NCBI GenBank assembly: GCA_019973155.2
Contig: BPQB01000161.1
Span: forward strand, 1 to 31,095
DNA: 31,095 nucleotides
Direction: 5' to 3'
From: Phanerochaete sordida
Lineage: Eukaryota; Basidiomycota; Agaricomycetes; Polyporales; Phanerochaetaceae
Part shown: positions 19,726 to 30,886 of the stretch, one piece after another
Layout of the letters: every line of letters starts with the position of its first letter
Position numbering within the stretch: the first letter of the stretch is position 1
Position numbers and translations under genes: made by a program
The notes under the pieces: model-generated
Seen by the model: only the letters and a program-made list of their open reading frames with translations
Databases searched by the model: none
What the model was told of the DNA's origin: nothing

Positions 19726-20304
19726 ATGCCTCGCTCAGACCGGCTGGGCAAAGCGAGTGCAGATGTGCCCGAGTATTGGCTACGGCGAGTGCACTGGGAA
19801 GTCATGGCGTGTGGGAGTGGTACGGTTCCGAGCCAGAGCCGCCGGAAATATCAGCCTGTACAAGACGAACGTACGCATTACGATGTTGCCTTCATTCCCG
19901 CTCAGGTCTCGCGTGAAGATGCTGGTCGGTGTCAACCCCGCACAGGCTGAGGCCCTCGTGTACTTGCGCAGATGCATGGCGAGAGCGAAGACTTCGCTAG
20001 TCCGAACGTGCGCTATCTGCTCACGCAGGCTTGGAAAATGGAAGGCTAAAGTCAGCGTCAAATCAACGCGAGACTGTTTGGCGGGACGGTGCAGGCGTAC
20101 CGGCAGGTCGCGGTCGCTTTCTCGACACCTGAATCCGGCGCCTCGTCCTTCACACCAGTACCTCCGAGCGTCACTCCCCACTGCCGCACTCGTAGACCCG
20201 GATATGCGACCCGAAGGCCATGCGCGTGCCTGCAGAGCCGCAAAGAGATGTCAATCGGCTGCTACGCGACCTGTCTTCGGCTGGAAGCGCAGCTTACTGT
20301 CTAA
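19726..20304 (+). CDS. Putative three-exon gene, right copy (unknown product)
   Basis: ATG 19726 opens MPRSDRLGKASADVPEYWLR with strongly G/C-ending codons through QDERTHYDVAFIPAQ. Two introns can be placed in phase 0: one from GTCTCG after that Gln to CTTGCGCAG before MHGESEDFASPN, and one from GTGCGC to AAGTCAG before RQINARLFGGTVQAYRQ. The last exon ends at 20304. The unspliced frames contain TGA and TAA exactly inside these proposed introns. The left copy has an extra in-frame stop. I do not recognise the product; no motif or membrane segment stands out. Confidence 0.4.
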
Positions 20305-21289
20305 GCCGCGTTTCAGCGCAGAGGCGCGTATTCAGCAGATAGCCTCCCGAAGTCGTGATTTGGACGCCGGATAACCATGTCATGATAGAATGTCGATGCG
20401 AATGGAACAATGTGATAATCAGGAGCGAGGACGATTGGGTGGACTGACAAGCGCATGTCAGCACCGATATTCATCCCATCCAAGCAATTTTGAGTACCTG
20501 AGTTACCGAAGTATGTATACCAGCTTCTCTTGCGCTACCAAAGAAGTTGAATACTAGCGCATGCACCGAAGAACCGCGGAATCCCCGGGCTCCTGAGCCC
20601 GATAGCAGCTCAGGTGTCGTCGACGCCCGGGGTTCGCATATCTACAGTGTCTGTCATATCGGCGCAAGGCGCGTCTCAGGTATATTTTACACACTCACAA
20701 TCAACCTGGTAGCATGTGGCACGTAGGTAGTAGTGGCGAAATGAGCCCGTGATAGTGTTGGTGATGAGGTGCGCCCACTGCTTGCCCGCTGCGAGCGGAC
20801 GTACGGAATGGGGTCGGCGGTGTCTCTGGCTCTTCAGCGCAGCACGATCATAGTTTCATCCCTGATAATTCCTGTCAGCCACTATGCATGTATAGATGAG
20901 GTACCGACATACGTTCTATGCTCCGAGGCTTGGGCTTGCTCTGCAAATGGTAACCAGTGTCTTGAAATCTTCGACATCACTTCCGGGCCGCGGCAACTCT
21001 AGGCCTCTACCTGCAGCCTAAATTGTAAGCACTATCCAAATGAGCGACACAAACGCTTTGATAATGAATGCTTCACTCAGCGCGTGGTACGGAGAGCAAG
21101 ACCGGGCAGGGACTCCGCGAGGCCTGCCAGGCCCGGGCCAGGGGAGGCCCGGGAGGGACGTATACCGCGAATGGAGAGGCTAAATGGAGGGATAATCTGG
21201 GCAATACTGCGACACTGCGACCGTGGTAGGTCATGTGAGGGGGCGTCAAAACGCTCTGTACGAGCATACACCCGGGATGGTGGGCGTAG

Positions 21290-22058
21290 CACTGCGGGCA
21301 GGCCAGAATTTCCTAGCGCCGGAAATCTTCCCGACCTGTCAACGGAATGGTGACATTTTTGTGCTGTATCCGGTGTCATTTTCATGCCGATGAAATTTCA
21401 CTTTTCTTGCAGCTTTCGTGCGGATTTCCTTCAAATGGAATGTATTCCTTTCCGAGGGTCATGAAATCGTTCGAAAATGGCCCTGAAACGATGTGTTGCA
21501 GTGTTCAGGAAATGACACCGAAACTCATTATTTCTCGCTCCTTTGTGGTGTACAGAAACACGCCTGAAATGATGAGTCAGCTTTCCTGGCGCTTGAAATG
21601 CCCCGGAAACGTTACATTCTGGCACAATTTCCATCAGATTTCCTTGAATGCGGAAACGATGCCTCTCTAGCGTCGCGAAATGTTTCATTTTCGCACAAAA
21701 TGATACCTTTCCGGGAAGTTTTGGGAGGATTTTGCGAGTGGCGACAGTTATCATTTCAACCCTGCTGACACTCTACCTTTCCGATAGGGTGATACGGCAC
21801 GGAAATGAAGCCTTTTGATGATGATTTCGGGTGCTCGGAAGTCTTACCTTTCAGCACCATTTCGGGCTCATTTCGAGTTCATTTCATGGCTCCGGGGTAG
21901 GAAAGGTTTCTTTGCACAAGAAATTGCTTCGAAATGGGCCCAAAAGGTATACTTTCGGTGCTATGGAAATCCCACCGGATACAGCACAAAAATGACATCA
22001 TTCCGGTGCCAGCTCGGGAAGATTTCCGGCGCTAGGAAATTCTGGCCTGCCCGCAGTG
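21290..22058. mobile_element. CACTA-type non-autonomous DNA transposon
   Basis: 769 bp, right arm only. The ends begin CACTGCGGGCAGGCCAGAAT. The terminal inverted repeat is perfect for 45 bases and continues with a few mismatches to about base 86. A 3-bp TAG duplication flanks it (21287-21289 and 22059-22061), and the left arm has the single TAG at 9330-9332 (CTA on plus). CACTG ends with a 3-bp duplication fit the CACTA/EnSpm superfamily. The interior is AT-richer than its surroundings and full of GGAAA/GAAATG-like motifs in both orientations, resembling subterminal repeats. No transposase is encoded; the 107-codon frames inside are low-information. Confidence 0.9.
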
Positions 22059-22699
22059 TAGGTCGCGGAAACGTCGGCCAGGCGCAAAGAAGCGCGCTTG
22101 CCCGAGCCGCCGAGCGAGCCCGATGGATCGCGTTGTGGCGTGGCTAACTCCGATCTGCCAAATCCACGTGGGACGCTAATTTGCTGGCCTGCGCACGTTG
22201 CCCGCTCCGGCGCCCCGCGCGCCCTTCGAACACGCCCCCAGGACTTGCGAATATCATCGCCTTTATCGCGACGTGCTGCACACCCCGTACTCCTCTGATG
22301 GTCGCACACATCGACTGCTTCCTTCGGCTGTGCCCTTAGCTTTCGCTCCCGTGCTGCCACGATGCGTCCAGCACAACCCGCAGTTCCCGCCATGTCTCAG
22401 GCGTCGTCCAACAGCCTCGCTCACCACCGTAGCACCACCAGCACAGTGTAGAAGAGGGTGTAAATGGTATGTGTGACATTGCACTGCCCTATACATGGAC
22501 GGGTGCTCATTCAGGCCTCTGACAGTCGCTACGATTTGGGTAGAGGTCGCCGTGGGATGTACAGGACACGCGGCCCCGAGTCAACCACGCAAAACCAACA
22601 GACGTGAAACGACAAGGACATAACGGCTCAGGCACACAGCGCACAACGCTCGAAACAACTCCTGAAACACACCAGTTACGAACTGCGACGCACGCCCCG

Positions 22700-23758
22700 G
22701 GACTTGCGCGGTTCGCCAGTCGGATCGCCGCCTCGGGACGCATACACACTACTACCCTGGCTCCTCAAGTGCGCGTCTGGACCAGTATTGATTGGACCGC
22801 GTGCGGATTGGTCGCTGGTCAGGGCGGCAGAGAGCGCTGCACGAAGGTCGCGGTAGTTCGAACCTGTCGACGGTGTTGGACCAATTAGGTCCGTACTCCT
22901 GACATGCTCTAGTTTGGGCGACGAATCTCAAGCTCGTGTGCATCTATGTAGCTCTGGCGCATCTGCTGTGCCGCGTTCTCGCGAGAACGTTGCCGAAATA
23001 TCATAGGCGAGAAGCGTCAAAGCGTGTCGCTGTTCATCGGGGCACACTCTGCTACACCACTTCTCGTCTCAACCCGTCTTTTTTTTTGCGCAGACGCGGA
23101 GGGGATTGGGGACTTTGAGAGTGTAGAAGGTCGTTGGGATGTGCAGGATATCGCTGGCTCCAAGGTGCGCCTCGTTACCCAGCTCAGACGTCGAGCCATG
23201 TAAACTGTCTAGCTCATTCCAATGTACACTTTCATCCAAACACCCTATAGCTTCTCCTCATTTATGAAGACCAGCTTGCTGCAAAACACCAGCCCTCCGT
23301 TTTCTGGGTATATGCCACGTCGACAAATGTCCAGTACTTCAGTGGACGTCCAGCTGCCTCAGCTCCCGCGCAGCTGCGCTGTCGTCGGATTCCACCCCCT
23401 CGCCACTCCCTCCTTTTCACTCCAGCGATCTTCTCTGGAGTCCGACGCACCACGCCCGCGCTCACGTTCTTCCTCGAATACCTTTGGCGCACCGACGACG
23501 TCGTCTCACCGCGAACTGGCCTCGCCACCCACGCACTCACCCAACAGTCTAGCAGACATTGGCGCGCGGACGAGGACAAGGCAGCGCCCACCGTCACTCT
23601 CAGCACGCCAGCCAACATGGACATCCGATTTTTGCAGGGACCAGCTCAGGTATAGATATGTACGACGAGCCTCGTCGCGGGTATCGACGGGAACGGGAGC
23701 TGACACGGCTGATATGTACGAAGCCACTTTCGGCGTGAGCTTCGCGGCAGCGCTCTGA
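22700..23758 (+). pseudogene. Multi-exon gene remnant, right copy (unknown product)
   Basis: Counterpart of 7555-8458. Here the third exon is open from VFWVYATSTNVQYFSGRPAA through ALTFFLEYLWRTDDVVSPRT to MDIRFLQ near 23640, about 120 residues with strong G/C-ending codons, then a GTATAG donor-like site. A TAG at 23248-23250 replaces a TCG serine codon of the left arm, and an indel in a poly-T run near 23087 shifts the previous exon. A later trace, ADMYEATFGVSFAAAL, ends at 23758. No domain is recognised. Confidence 0.5.
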
Positions 23759-23937
23759 CTGCCTCGCCTTCGCCCGCGTCGGTCCAACGTCGGTCGGGTA
23801 CGCGTGTGGCCTGAAGGTGTGTGTCTCTTCGCTCGTCCATCGTCGCGTTCTCACAGAACCTTTTACCCCCTTACCGGCAGCTTGCGCGTGGAATACACGT
23901 GTCGTCGCACATCGGACGTTAAGCCCAGTCTACGGAG

Positions 23938-24227
23938 TGTAACTCCACCCCTGCGCGCCTGGGCCGGCACGTCCTCGAGAACACACTGAACGCCGCCGCA
24001 ACTCTGCCATTCGCCATCGTCGCGCTAGCGCGGTAGTGGATATGCGATTCTGGCGGTATGGGGCGCGTCGACGTCCTGCCTTGCGCCCCGCGCGAACGCA
24101 ACGAACACGCGTCCTTCGACCACGACGCTCGACTCGCGCGAGGCCCAGGACACAGCAACGCCGACCCTGCAAACAGTAGCGGCACCTGGAGACGGCGATG
24201 AACATGGCGACGGAACGCAAGCCTGAG
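23938..24227 (+). pseudogene. Coding remnant with hydrophobic segment, right copy
   Basis: Two consecutive G/C-ending frames: one with LGRHVLENTLNAAATLPFAI followed by VALAR and a stop near 24035, and one with SGYAILAVWGAS followed by a Thr/Ala/Asp-rich tail (SREAQDTATPTLQTVAAPGD) ending at about 24227. The pattern of a hydrophobic segment followed by a polar Thr-rich tail would suit the C-terminus of a fungal integral membrane protein, but this is inference only. Confidence 0.4.
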
Positions 24228-24530
24228 GACAGGATATAGGATCGCGCGTTGGAGTCGTGAAGATGAATGAGGAGATGGATGCCATGGTGGCCGTGCAACG
24301 TTTCATATGTGTGAGGTTGATAGCTTATCGATGGCTTTGTTCTTCATTGAAGCCAGTCGTCCGGACTAGCAACAAGTTGGTGCCTTCAGCGAGGTGTTGG
24401 AATACGTGCGTGCTCGGTATCGTCTGTATTATGTCGTCCGATTTTTACCTCGAACGTGCTATATGCTTCCTCGCGCCTCATAATGCTATAGACACGGTCG
24501 CGATAGGCTTTCAAAATTCATCACGATGGA

Positions 24531-24720
24531 TCTGCGGCTGCAAGAAAGACAGTAGGTCCAGTATCGTTGTGACGTATCCCGCCGATATGCCCATGTACTC
24601 ACTCAATAACGTACAGATCACCTCATAGAGCTGCAGCTCGGGTGTGTTCGTACTATACATCATTCGAGGCTGGCTTTGACGTTGAAGTTGAGGCCTGGCG
24701 ATGAAGCCTAACGTCCCTGA
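24531..24720. other. 190-bp segment present only in right arm
   Basis: Lies between TCACGATGGA and CTCGGTCGCG, which are nearly adjacent in the left arm (around 6635). There are no terminal repeats and no target duplication, so it is better read as a deletion in the left arm than as a transposon. On minus it contributes to an open frame (LSEYMGISAGYVTTILDLLS) ending at 24511 that has coding-like codons. Confidence 0.5.
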
Positions 24721-25244
24721 CTCGGTCGCGACGCGCGAAACGACGCGTTCAAGATGTACACATGTATCCGCCGAACGAACATGACTCCCGGACCTCGAAT
24801 GTATTCTTCCCCAGCGCGGTATTCCAGGAGACCTCGAATTATCGAGTTCATGCACGTACGCTCGTACGCTCAATATATGCGATGTCGAAGCAGGCCTAGA
24901 CTTCGAGTCCCGTCGAGCCAGCCCTGGTAAAAGCATGCGCATCGGATTACGCATTACGCCATGTCTCATGTTCTTCGACCTCCATGCTACGGTACATGCT
25001 GTGATTACATGATGTCTCAGGTAGCTGCGCGGCCGGTACGGGATTGATGGCAACGTGTAACAAATGGATTATGTAGCCATGGTTGTTGCCGGAAATATAC
25101 ATGACGGTGAGGATAGGCTGCTACTTCTTCGACGGGGCGTACTCGAAGCTACGTAAGAACACCCAAGGACTGGTATCCTTCACGGGAGGCATCATGCTAC
25201 GGATGGCCACGCATACGGGGGGTCTAGAAGTGTGGCTGCTCGAG

Positions 25245-25821
25245 TCACCTGGCGGCATCGGGCCCCCCTCCATGAACTCCAATACCCTCGGCTCCAAGAC
25301 TCTTCTTCTCGGTAACCTCAGCGCGCACCACCACCCAGCGCGGGTCCGAGCCCTCCGCCTCCTTCTTCAGCTCGACTCGGATTATGAGGGCATAGTCCTT
25401 CGCGTTCTGCGGGTTTTTGGAGGTGTCGAGCATCTCGTTCGCGAGCTTCGTAAAAAACGAGAAGTTGCGCTCCGCGAATGCGTTGAGAGTTTCGGCTTGT
25501 TCGGCGGCGTAGAGTGGAGCGATGGCCTGCTCGGCCTGGCAGGCGGGCTTGTGGTTAGGCCAATCAGCGCGCTGGCACTCCTTGCTCTGAGCAATGTGTC
25601 AGTGTGGGCGGCAGTGCGGAGGACGGACAACATACGCAGTAACGCTTGCCTCCGTGGCATCCCGTGCATCGGAAGAGAGTGACCTCTGCGCTGGCGGGCT
25701 TCAAGCAGTGCTGGCAGGCCCGATGAGTCTTGGACCCTACAGTCGCCAGGTCGCGGCGCGATGCGGAGAGCAGGAGGTTTATTTTGTCGCATGTGAGGGA
25801 CGTCTTGGGGGGTGGCGCCAT
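25245..25821 (-). CDS. MYND zinc-finger protein, right copy, altered C-terminus
   Basis: Exon 1 is 25821-25636, the intron 25635-25587 keeps the same splice signals, and exon 2 runs 25586-25245, giving 175 residues. All eight zinc ligands are conserved. Differences from the left copy include Ala27 to Thr, Asp46 to Glu and Lys73 to Asn, mostly mild. After VTEKK a one-base difference (AGTCTTGGAGCCGAG here, ACTCTTCAGCCGAG on the left) changes frame and leads to an early stop, so this copy is 41 residues shorter. It may be a truncated but still zinc-binding paralogue or an early pseudogene. Confidence 0.75.
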
Positions 25822-27174
25822 GTTCGCGAGGAGGAGGTAGCGCAGGTCGTGGGGGTTTGAGGAGAAAGACGAGATGCCAGCATGTTGGATCCGAACATGC
25901 AGGAACACGTGGGAGTCTCTCCCACATGTGAATCCTGCGCGCAGATCTGGACAGATTGTGCTGTGGACGACCGCTTTCAGATTGCAAACGTAGAGTCGTC
26001 GCCGAAGCTTGCGCCAAGGGTGGCAGGTGGGCGCCTACGCGGTGTGCTTCCTGCCCGCAGCTGCTCCACTGGGCGTCGAGACTTGGCCATGGATCCGCGC
26101 GCGCAGCGTAACGCTGAAGGTACTTGCTCACAGATTTCTCATACAGGCGGCCGTAGCTCTACCATGAGACTAGCGAGTCAGGGAGGTGTGGCCGTGGCTC
26201 CGCCACGCACCTTCGTCAGGACCGCAGAGTCATACGTGCGATACGCCGGTCCCCATGACGTACCCATTCCGGCTAGTACGCCGCCTGCAAATCTGGTCAG
26301 TATTAGAACACGAAGCCGACATGTAGGAGCTACTCACGGCCCCCGAGCGGATGTAAGAGTCGCGAGGTGCCTTCTCTCGGTACGTCCATGGGTTACTTTG
26401 TAGATTTTAGCCGTCCGCCGCTCCGCCTTACGCTAGGCCCATCGCCTCGCCAGCGAGTCCGGGTAAGGGGAAAGCTGAAGACGAAGGTGAGCAAGGGACT
26501 GGACATAGATGCGTTCACATACCCCAAACGGTGCGTCCCTGCGTCTGAGTCCTTGTACTCCCTCGGTCGTCGAGGACGAGCGACCACCACAGCTCGGTCC
26601 ATAATCACTAGGCTGTCAGGATAATGCAATGTGGCGAGGGCTGGAGAACATTTTCCATTATGTCACGGTGTGCACCATCGTGCCGTGATGATATGACGCA
26701 CCTTATATGCAAGCATCTTTCTCGCGCGCAAGGGCTTGTAGGCGAACATGAGACGTTCGGAGAACGTGTACAAGTCGGAATGAGACAATTGAGGTGACGG
26801 TGTACCTGCTGTACGCTGTAAGCGTCGCGTAAGTGCACGAGAAACTGAGACGCACCCAAGACTCAAGAGTGTCACAGGTTCTCTTGCTGCTCTACGCAGC
26901 TTCTCGCCAGTGTCCCCGTATCATACAGACCCAGACGCGCGCAGCTTTTGTGTGATATCGGGAGGACGCAGGATGCATGCCGGAGGTTTTAGTTCATGTT
27001 TACCGCGCGACCATCTGTCGTTCTATGCCCCTGCCAGCACGCGGGCCGTACTTATCCGAGTGATAAAACAGTAGAAATGGGCCATGACGGGCGCGAGGTA
27101 TGGGACGCAGAATATTGGTTGTCAGAATCAAGTACAGACGTGGTAGATGAAGAAATCCTCGTGAGGATCAAGCG

Positions 27175-28376
27175 CTGAACAGCGCAGTCGGCAGTGGTGC
27201 TGGCAAAGCCTAAAGGTCAATTCAGCATTCGCGAACCCATGGGTGCGACGCGTACCTCGTCATGATGTTGACTTGATTGCATTTCATGTTACATCCAGGA
27301 AGATACTTCGCGTGGATCTTTGCAACCCCGTTAGTTCATATCGAGCTATATCGAAGAAGCGAAAGACAGCGCACCGACATCGCTGGACAATATCTTCATG
27401 TACAGCTGCCTCCCACTGGACATGCGGTTCCCCGTGCGCCCGCGAAGTAGTCCTTCCAAGTGATCCCATTCGGGGCTGTGCAGCCTGCAGTCGACGGTGG
27501 CGTAGCGCGTTTCCGCATCCGGCCGTCCTCGTCAAGTCCTCGTCGGCATGTCAGCCCGATATGGCCCTTCATCGCCGAGTGTGCTTGCGCCTCTTCGAGT
27601 GTCTTTGTGCCGAGTGGATATGAAGTTGGGAAAAGGAAGCGTGAGTGGAGCGTAACGCGACCCCTCGCCTCGTCTCTCCCGCAAAGCGTGTTCGTGTCCT
27701 GTACAAGTGCAATAATTTAAGCTCTTGGTGTCGAACTCAAGGTGTACGTGTACCATACCCTGCCGGGCTCGCGCCGAATCGCGTAGGCCGTCCTGTGAGC
27801 CTCGTCCCCTGCTTTCCTTCCATAGAACACTTCGCGTCTGTGAGCTCACGCAGTTCAGTGATATTTTGGACCTGATCTTCGGAGATGACAGAGGTCAGCG
27901 TGAACGTGTCAGTAAGGAAGGGTAGTGAAACGCACCTTTTCCGCTGACTGTTTGAATTGGTCATGGTCGCTTCGCTCTACCCAGCACTGGACGAGCGTGA
28001 TGTAAGGAAGTTTAGGAATCCTTCAGATTGATTGGTACTCTGAAAAGTAGGCGCATACACCCATTAGCTCACACGTCCACGCGGGATTGAGAGTACACTC
28101 ACTTAGGGTTCCACGTTTGGGGCTGCCGCTGGTTCCGCTGCCATCGCGTCAAGCCGACACCTTCTTCTCACTGAACATACACTGCTTCAGGTGCCCAACC
28201 TCCTCGTCCTCACCTGGTCGAGCGGTAGCAGGTGGTCGCGAACTTGAGTATGCAGATGGCGGACGCGAGACAAATGCGCGTCCCTGTTCTCCAGAGAAGC
28301 CCATGGAGGGGCGCAGGTCCGGTGCAGCTGTAGTTCTGCTCGCGCTAAGCCGTCTCTGAGTGGTATCCTTGGGCAT
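27175..28376 (-). pseudogene. Multi-exon gene remnant(s), right copy (unknown product)
   Basis: Counterpart of 2979-4196. The first exon stays open for 75 codons from ATG 28376 (MPKDTTQRRLSASRTTAAP) through the codon that is TGA in the left arm. A long frame continues through the middle exon region (e.g. KTLEEAQAHSAMKGHIGLTC). Near 27293 a 4-base deletion removes the GTATGT donor used in the left copy, so the 3' end is damaged. Each arm has lost a different part. In the 3657-3790 exon, amino-acid differences are about equally frequent in alternative frames, suggesting relaxed selection. Confidence 0.5.
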
Positions 28377-28880
28377 CGCATTGAGATTAGCGATGGCTAA
28401 GACTCACAGGTTATGCGAGCGCGGTGGAAGCTCTGGGAGGTAGAATGACCTGGTCGCTATCTGACATGGCGCAGACTGAAGGAGTGGACATGCTTCGGTC
28501 GACGATGCGAGCGTGTATCGATGTCCGGGCGGCCAGGCGGACAAGTGGTCGCAGAGGCGGCTGGAGGAGGTAGCGGGACAAAGTGCGGGGATTGCAAATG
28601 GTTCGCGTGCCCAATGAGCGCGCGCTTCGTGGCGTCTCGAAATGACGCGCCTCGCTGCGCGCTTTGCTCCTGCCTCCTCCTGCACTACTGCTGCCCAGAG
28701 TTCCGGTCACTCCGACACTTGTACGCCCTCGCTGGTGGCCTGCGTCTCTCCCCAAGGCTCGCTTTCCTCGCATCGCAACTCGGCCACGTCGCCCTTCTGC
28801 CACCGCCCCCCAATAAGCGAGACTGACGGACGTACAGCCCGGACCCGTAGACGAGCCCTTCGCGCGGTCCAAGCCATCTC

Positions 28881-29800
28881 GTGCCCAGCTTGCCCACCTT
28901 TCAGCGTTTACGATCGCCGCGAAGCCTCGGACGCACACGCTCCCCTGATCTGACAGGCTCCCGCGCCCAACCCTGGCTCAGGGCCCGTCTGGTCGCGCGG
29001 TATGACTCTCGATACTCGTACAGGAGACAGTGCTCAGGGCGACACGCAGGACGACGCAGGCGTCATGCACGCGCTTTCTGTCCGTGAAGGCGTCCAAGGA
29101 GCTGGTCATGGAGTTGACGGGTGTAGGTACGGTGCGTCGATCCGGCTCTCTACCTATACCAACGGCTTATGGTTACAGGGCAGGCTGAAGTGACTGCCCA
29201 GCTCAAGTGCTGCTTCAAGACGGAGGCCGGACCACAGTCCTACTGTAGCCTGTCCCTAGGCCTCCTCGCGCGTCTGGACGCCAACGCTCGACGTGCTCCT
29301 CTCCTCGAACACAGCCCCCGACGCGCTTTCCAGCCTCATGCAGCCCGCAGAAGTCGCCACGCCGCACCACGCCGTCGAGCAGGGCCAGGACGGCATGGAC
29401 ATGCCTCGCGCATGCGACGTGAAGAGCATGGAAGTGCTCTTGGCATCGCGCAAGGTCGCGCAGGACATCACGCAAGAGATAGACAGCTTCTGGCCTTCCA
29501 CTTTGCCTTCGTCGACGAGGTTGCTCTGAAAGCAGGGTGGCGACACCCGACGACATACACATCGAACTGAGCGTGCACCTCGCCGGGACCACTGACATCG
29601 CCGAGGTGGAGGTCACGACGAAGGCCACGATGATGCCGCTCGTCGCCGAGGGCTCGAAGAAGCGCAGGGCGAACGCCTACGTGGACCCCTCGCAGCAAGC
29701 TCTTGCAGCAGATGATTGCTGCCCCCTGGTACTGAAGACGAGCGTCGAGTCCTCGTTCCGCCAACGTCCCAAATCTACAACGCTTCTACACGAACCTTGA
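28881..29800 (+). pseudogene. Broken multi-exon gene, right copy (unknown product)
   Basis: Counterpart of 1310-2474. It lacks the LTR, so the middle exons are continuous, but a 13-base deletion near 29017 shifts the first segment and a 1-base deletion near 29493 (TTCTGGCCTTCC against TTCTGGGCCTTCC) shifts the third. The C-terminal 87 codons (29537-29800) are identical in translation to the left arm. Coding-like traces upstream (about 28640-28880, e.g. PVDEPFARSKPSRAQLAHLS after a CTGAC...ACAG acceptor) suggest the gene begins further left. Function unknown. Confidence 0.55.
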
Positions 29801-29814
29801 CGTGAACGTGCCGG

Positions 29815-29838
29815 GACAGGGATTGGCCAATCCCTGTC
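29815..29838. promoter_or_regulatory. Perfect 24-bp palindrome with double CCAAT box (right)
   Basis: GACAGGG, ATTGGCCAAT core, then CCCTGTC; the 24 bases equal their own reverse complement. CCAAT boxes are recognised by the fungal HAP/NF-Y complex, so this may be a promoter element for the block at 29892-30203, or a bidirectional site. Two further CCAAT motifs follow within 40 bases. Confidence 0.5.
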
Positions 29839-29891
29839 GACGTTTCCAATTGCGTTCCAATTCCAGGCAAGTCATACAATTTATCGTTGCT

Positions 29892-30203
29892 TTAGTCAAG
29901 CGAGGCTGACCTTTGTGCCAGTTCAAGGCGTGTACAAGCGATCTGGTCGAAGAGCTCGCCCACGACCGCGGCTCGGTATTCGGCGTCGTCCTCGGACCAG
30001 GACCAGGACCGATCTTGCGCGGTCAAGACCGCCAGGCCTCTGCGCACAGACGTTCGCTGCCGCCCCGCTTGTGCCCAGCGCGGCGGTCCCTCCAGCAACA
30101 TCCGTCTACCACACGCTTCGGCAGCGCGCACGCAGCCAACAGGTTCATGCCAACGCCGCCGGTAAATCTCTGGCACTGCTGTCTTATATGTAGCGCGCAC
30201 TGA
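29892..30203 (+). other. Coding-like block, near-identical in both arms (right copy)
   Basis: The 312 bases match 905-1218 without a translated difference in any of three open frames. The likely coding direction is plus, downstream of the CCAAT palindrome (29815-29838) and co-directional with the gene remnant ending at 29800. Product unknown; it may be the start of a gene whose continuation has decayed, since no coding signal continues past 30203. Confidence 0.4.
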
Positions 30204-30886
30204 CTCGAACCGTCAGCACATGCGCCCACAGGTTGGCACGGTCGCATATAGAGTGCTGGCCCACATGCGTATGTGTTCAATGTTTGATACGAAGGTATGC
30301 TAATCTGCATCCACAGATCTATACAGCTACGTCTAGCCTTATGCGCCCACTTGATATACCAGGCCCAGAGAGTGGCTGAAACGTGCGCAGTCTGTTATTG
30401 GTCCGATCTGTAGCGCAATGATTTCGCGAAGGGAAGATTGGGCCGTGCGCTGCTTCTGCTGAGGAGCTGCTCTGCATTGTGTGAGGCAGCAGGCTGCCGC
30501 AAAGCTTAGTTGCAGGGAGTGCTGGGTGGCATCGTCACTGCGAGAAAACGAGGCCCGGGTCCTCACGCTGCACTGCGCTCGCTGGCGATCACTGCGAGCA
30601 TACTCAGAGGGCAGCAAAGCAGAGTAGAACTCACTAGCCCAGATGCGTAAGGGTTCGTAAACCTCTACATCTATCTACGCAGAGCCTACACTCGACGCAC
30701 ATCGGACAGGAGGGTTGATGCCAGTTTGGATATCTCCTTGTGATATCGCGCCGCGTGCGGTTGCCTTGCATCTGTCTGACATGAGACACAACGACGACGG
30801 GAATTTGCTTCTAGAAATACAAGTTCAGTTTCTCGTGGGTACAAAGAAACAGCCATGGTCGCGGCGAGAGGAAGCTCGATTGTGCG

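Noticed and set aside
24531..24720. Transposon insertion in the right arm
   Set aside because: No inverted or LTR-like ends and no target duplication; a left-arm deletion is simpler.
25083..25682. 199-codon open frame on plus in the right arm
   Set aside because: It is the antisense shadow of the MYND exons, which have the zinc ligands and a canonical intron on the other strand.
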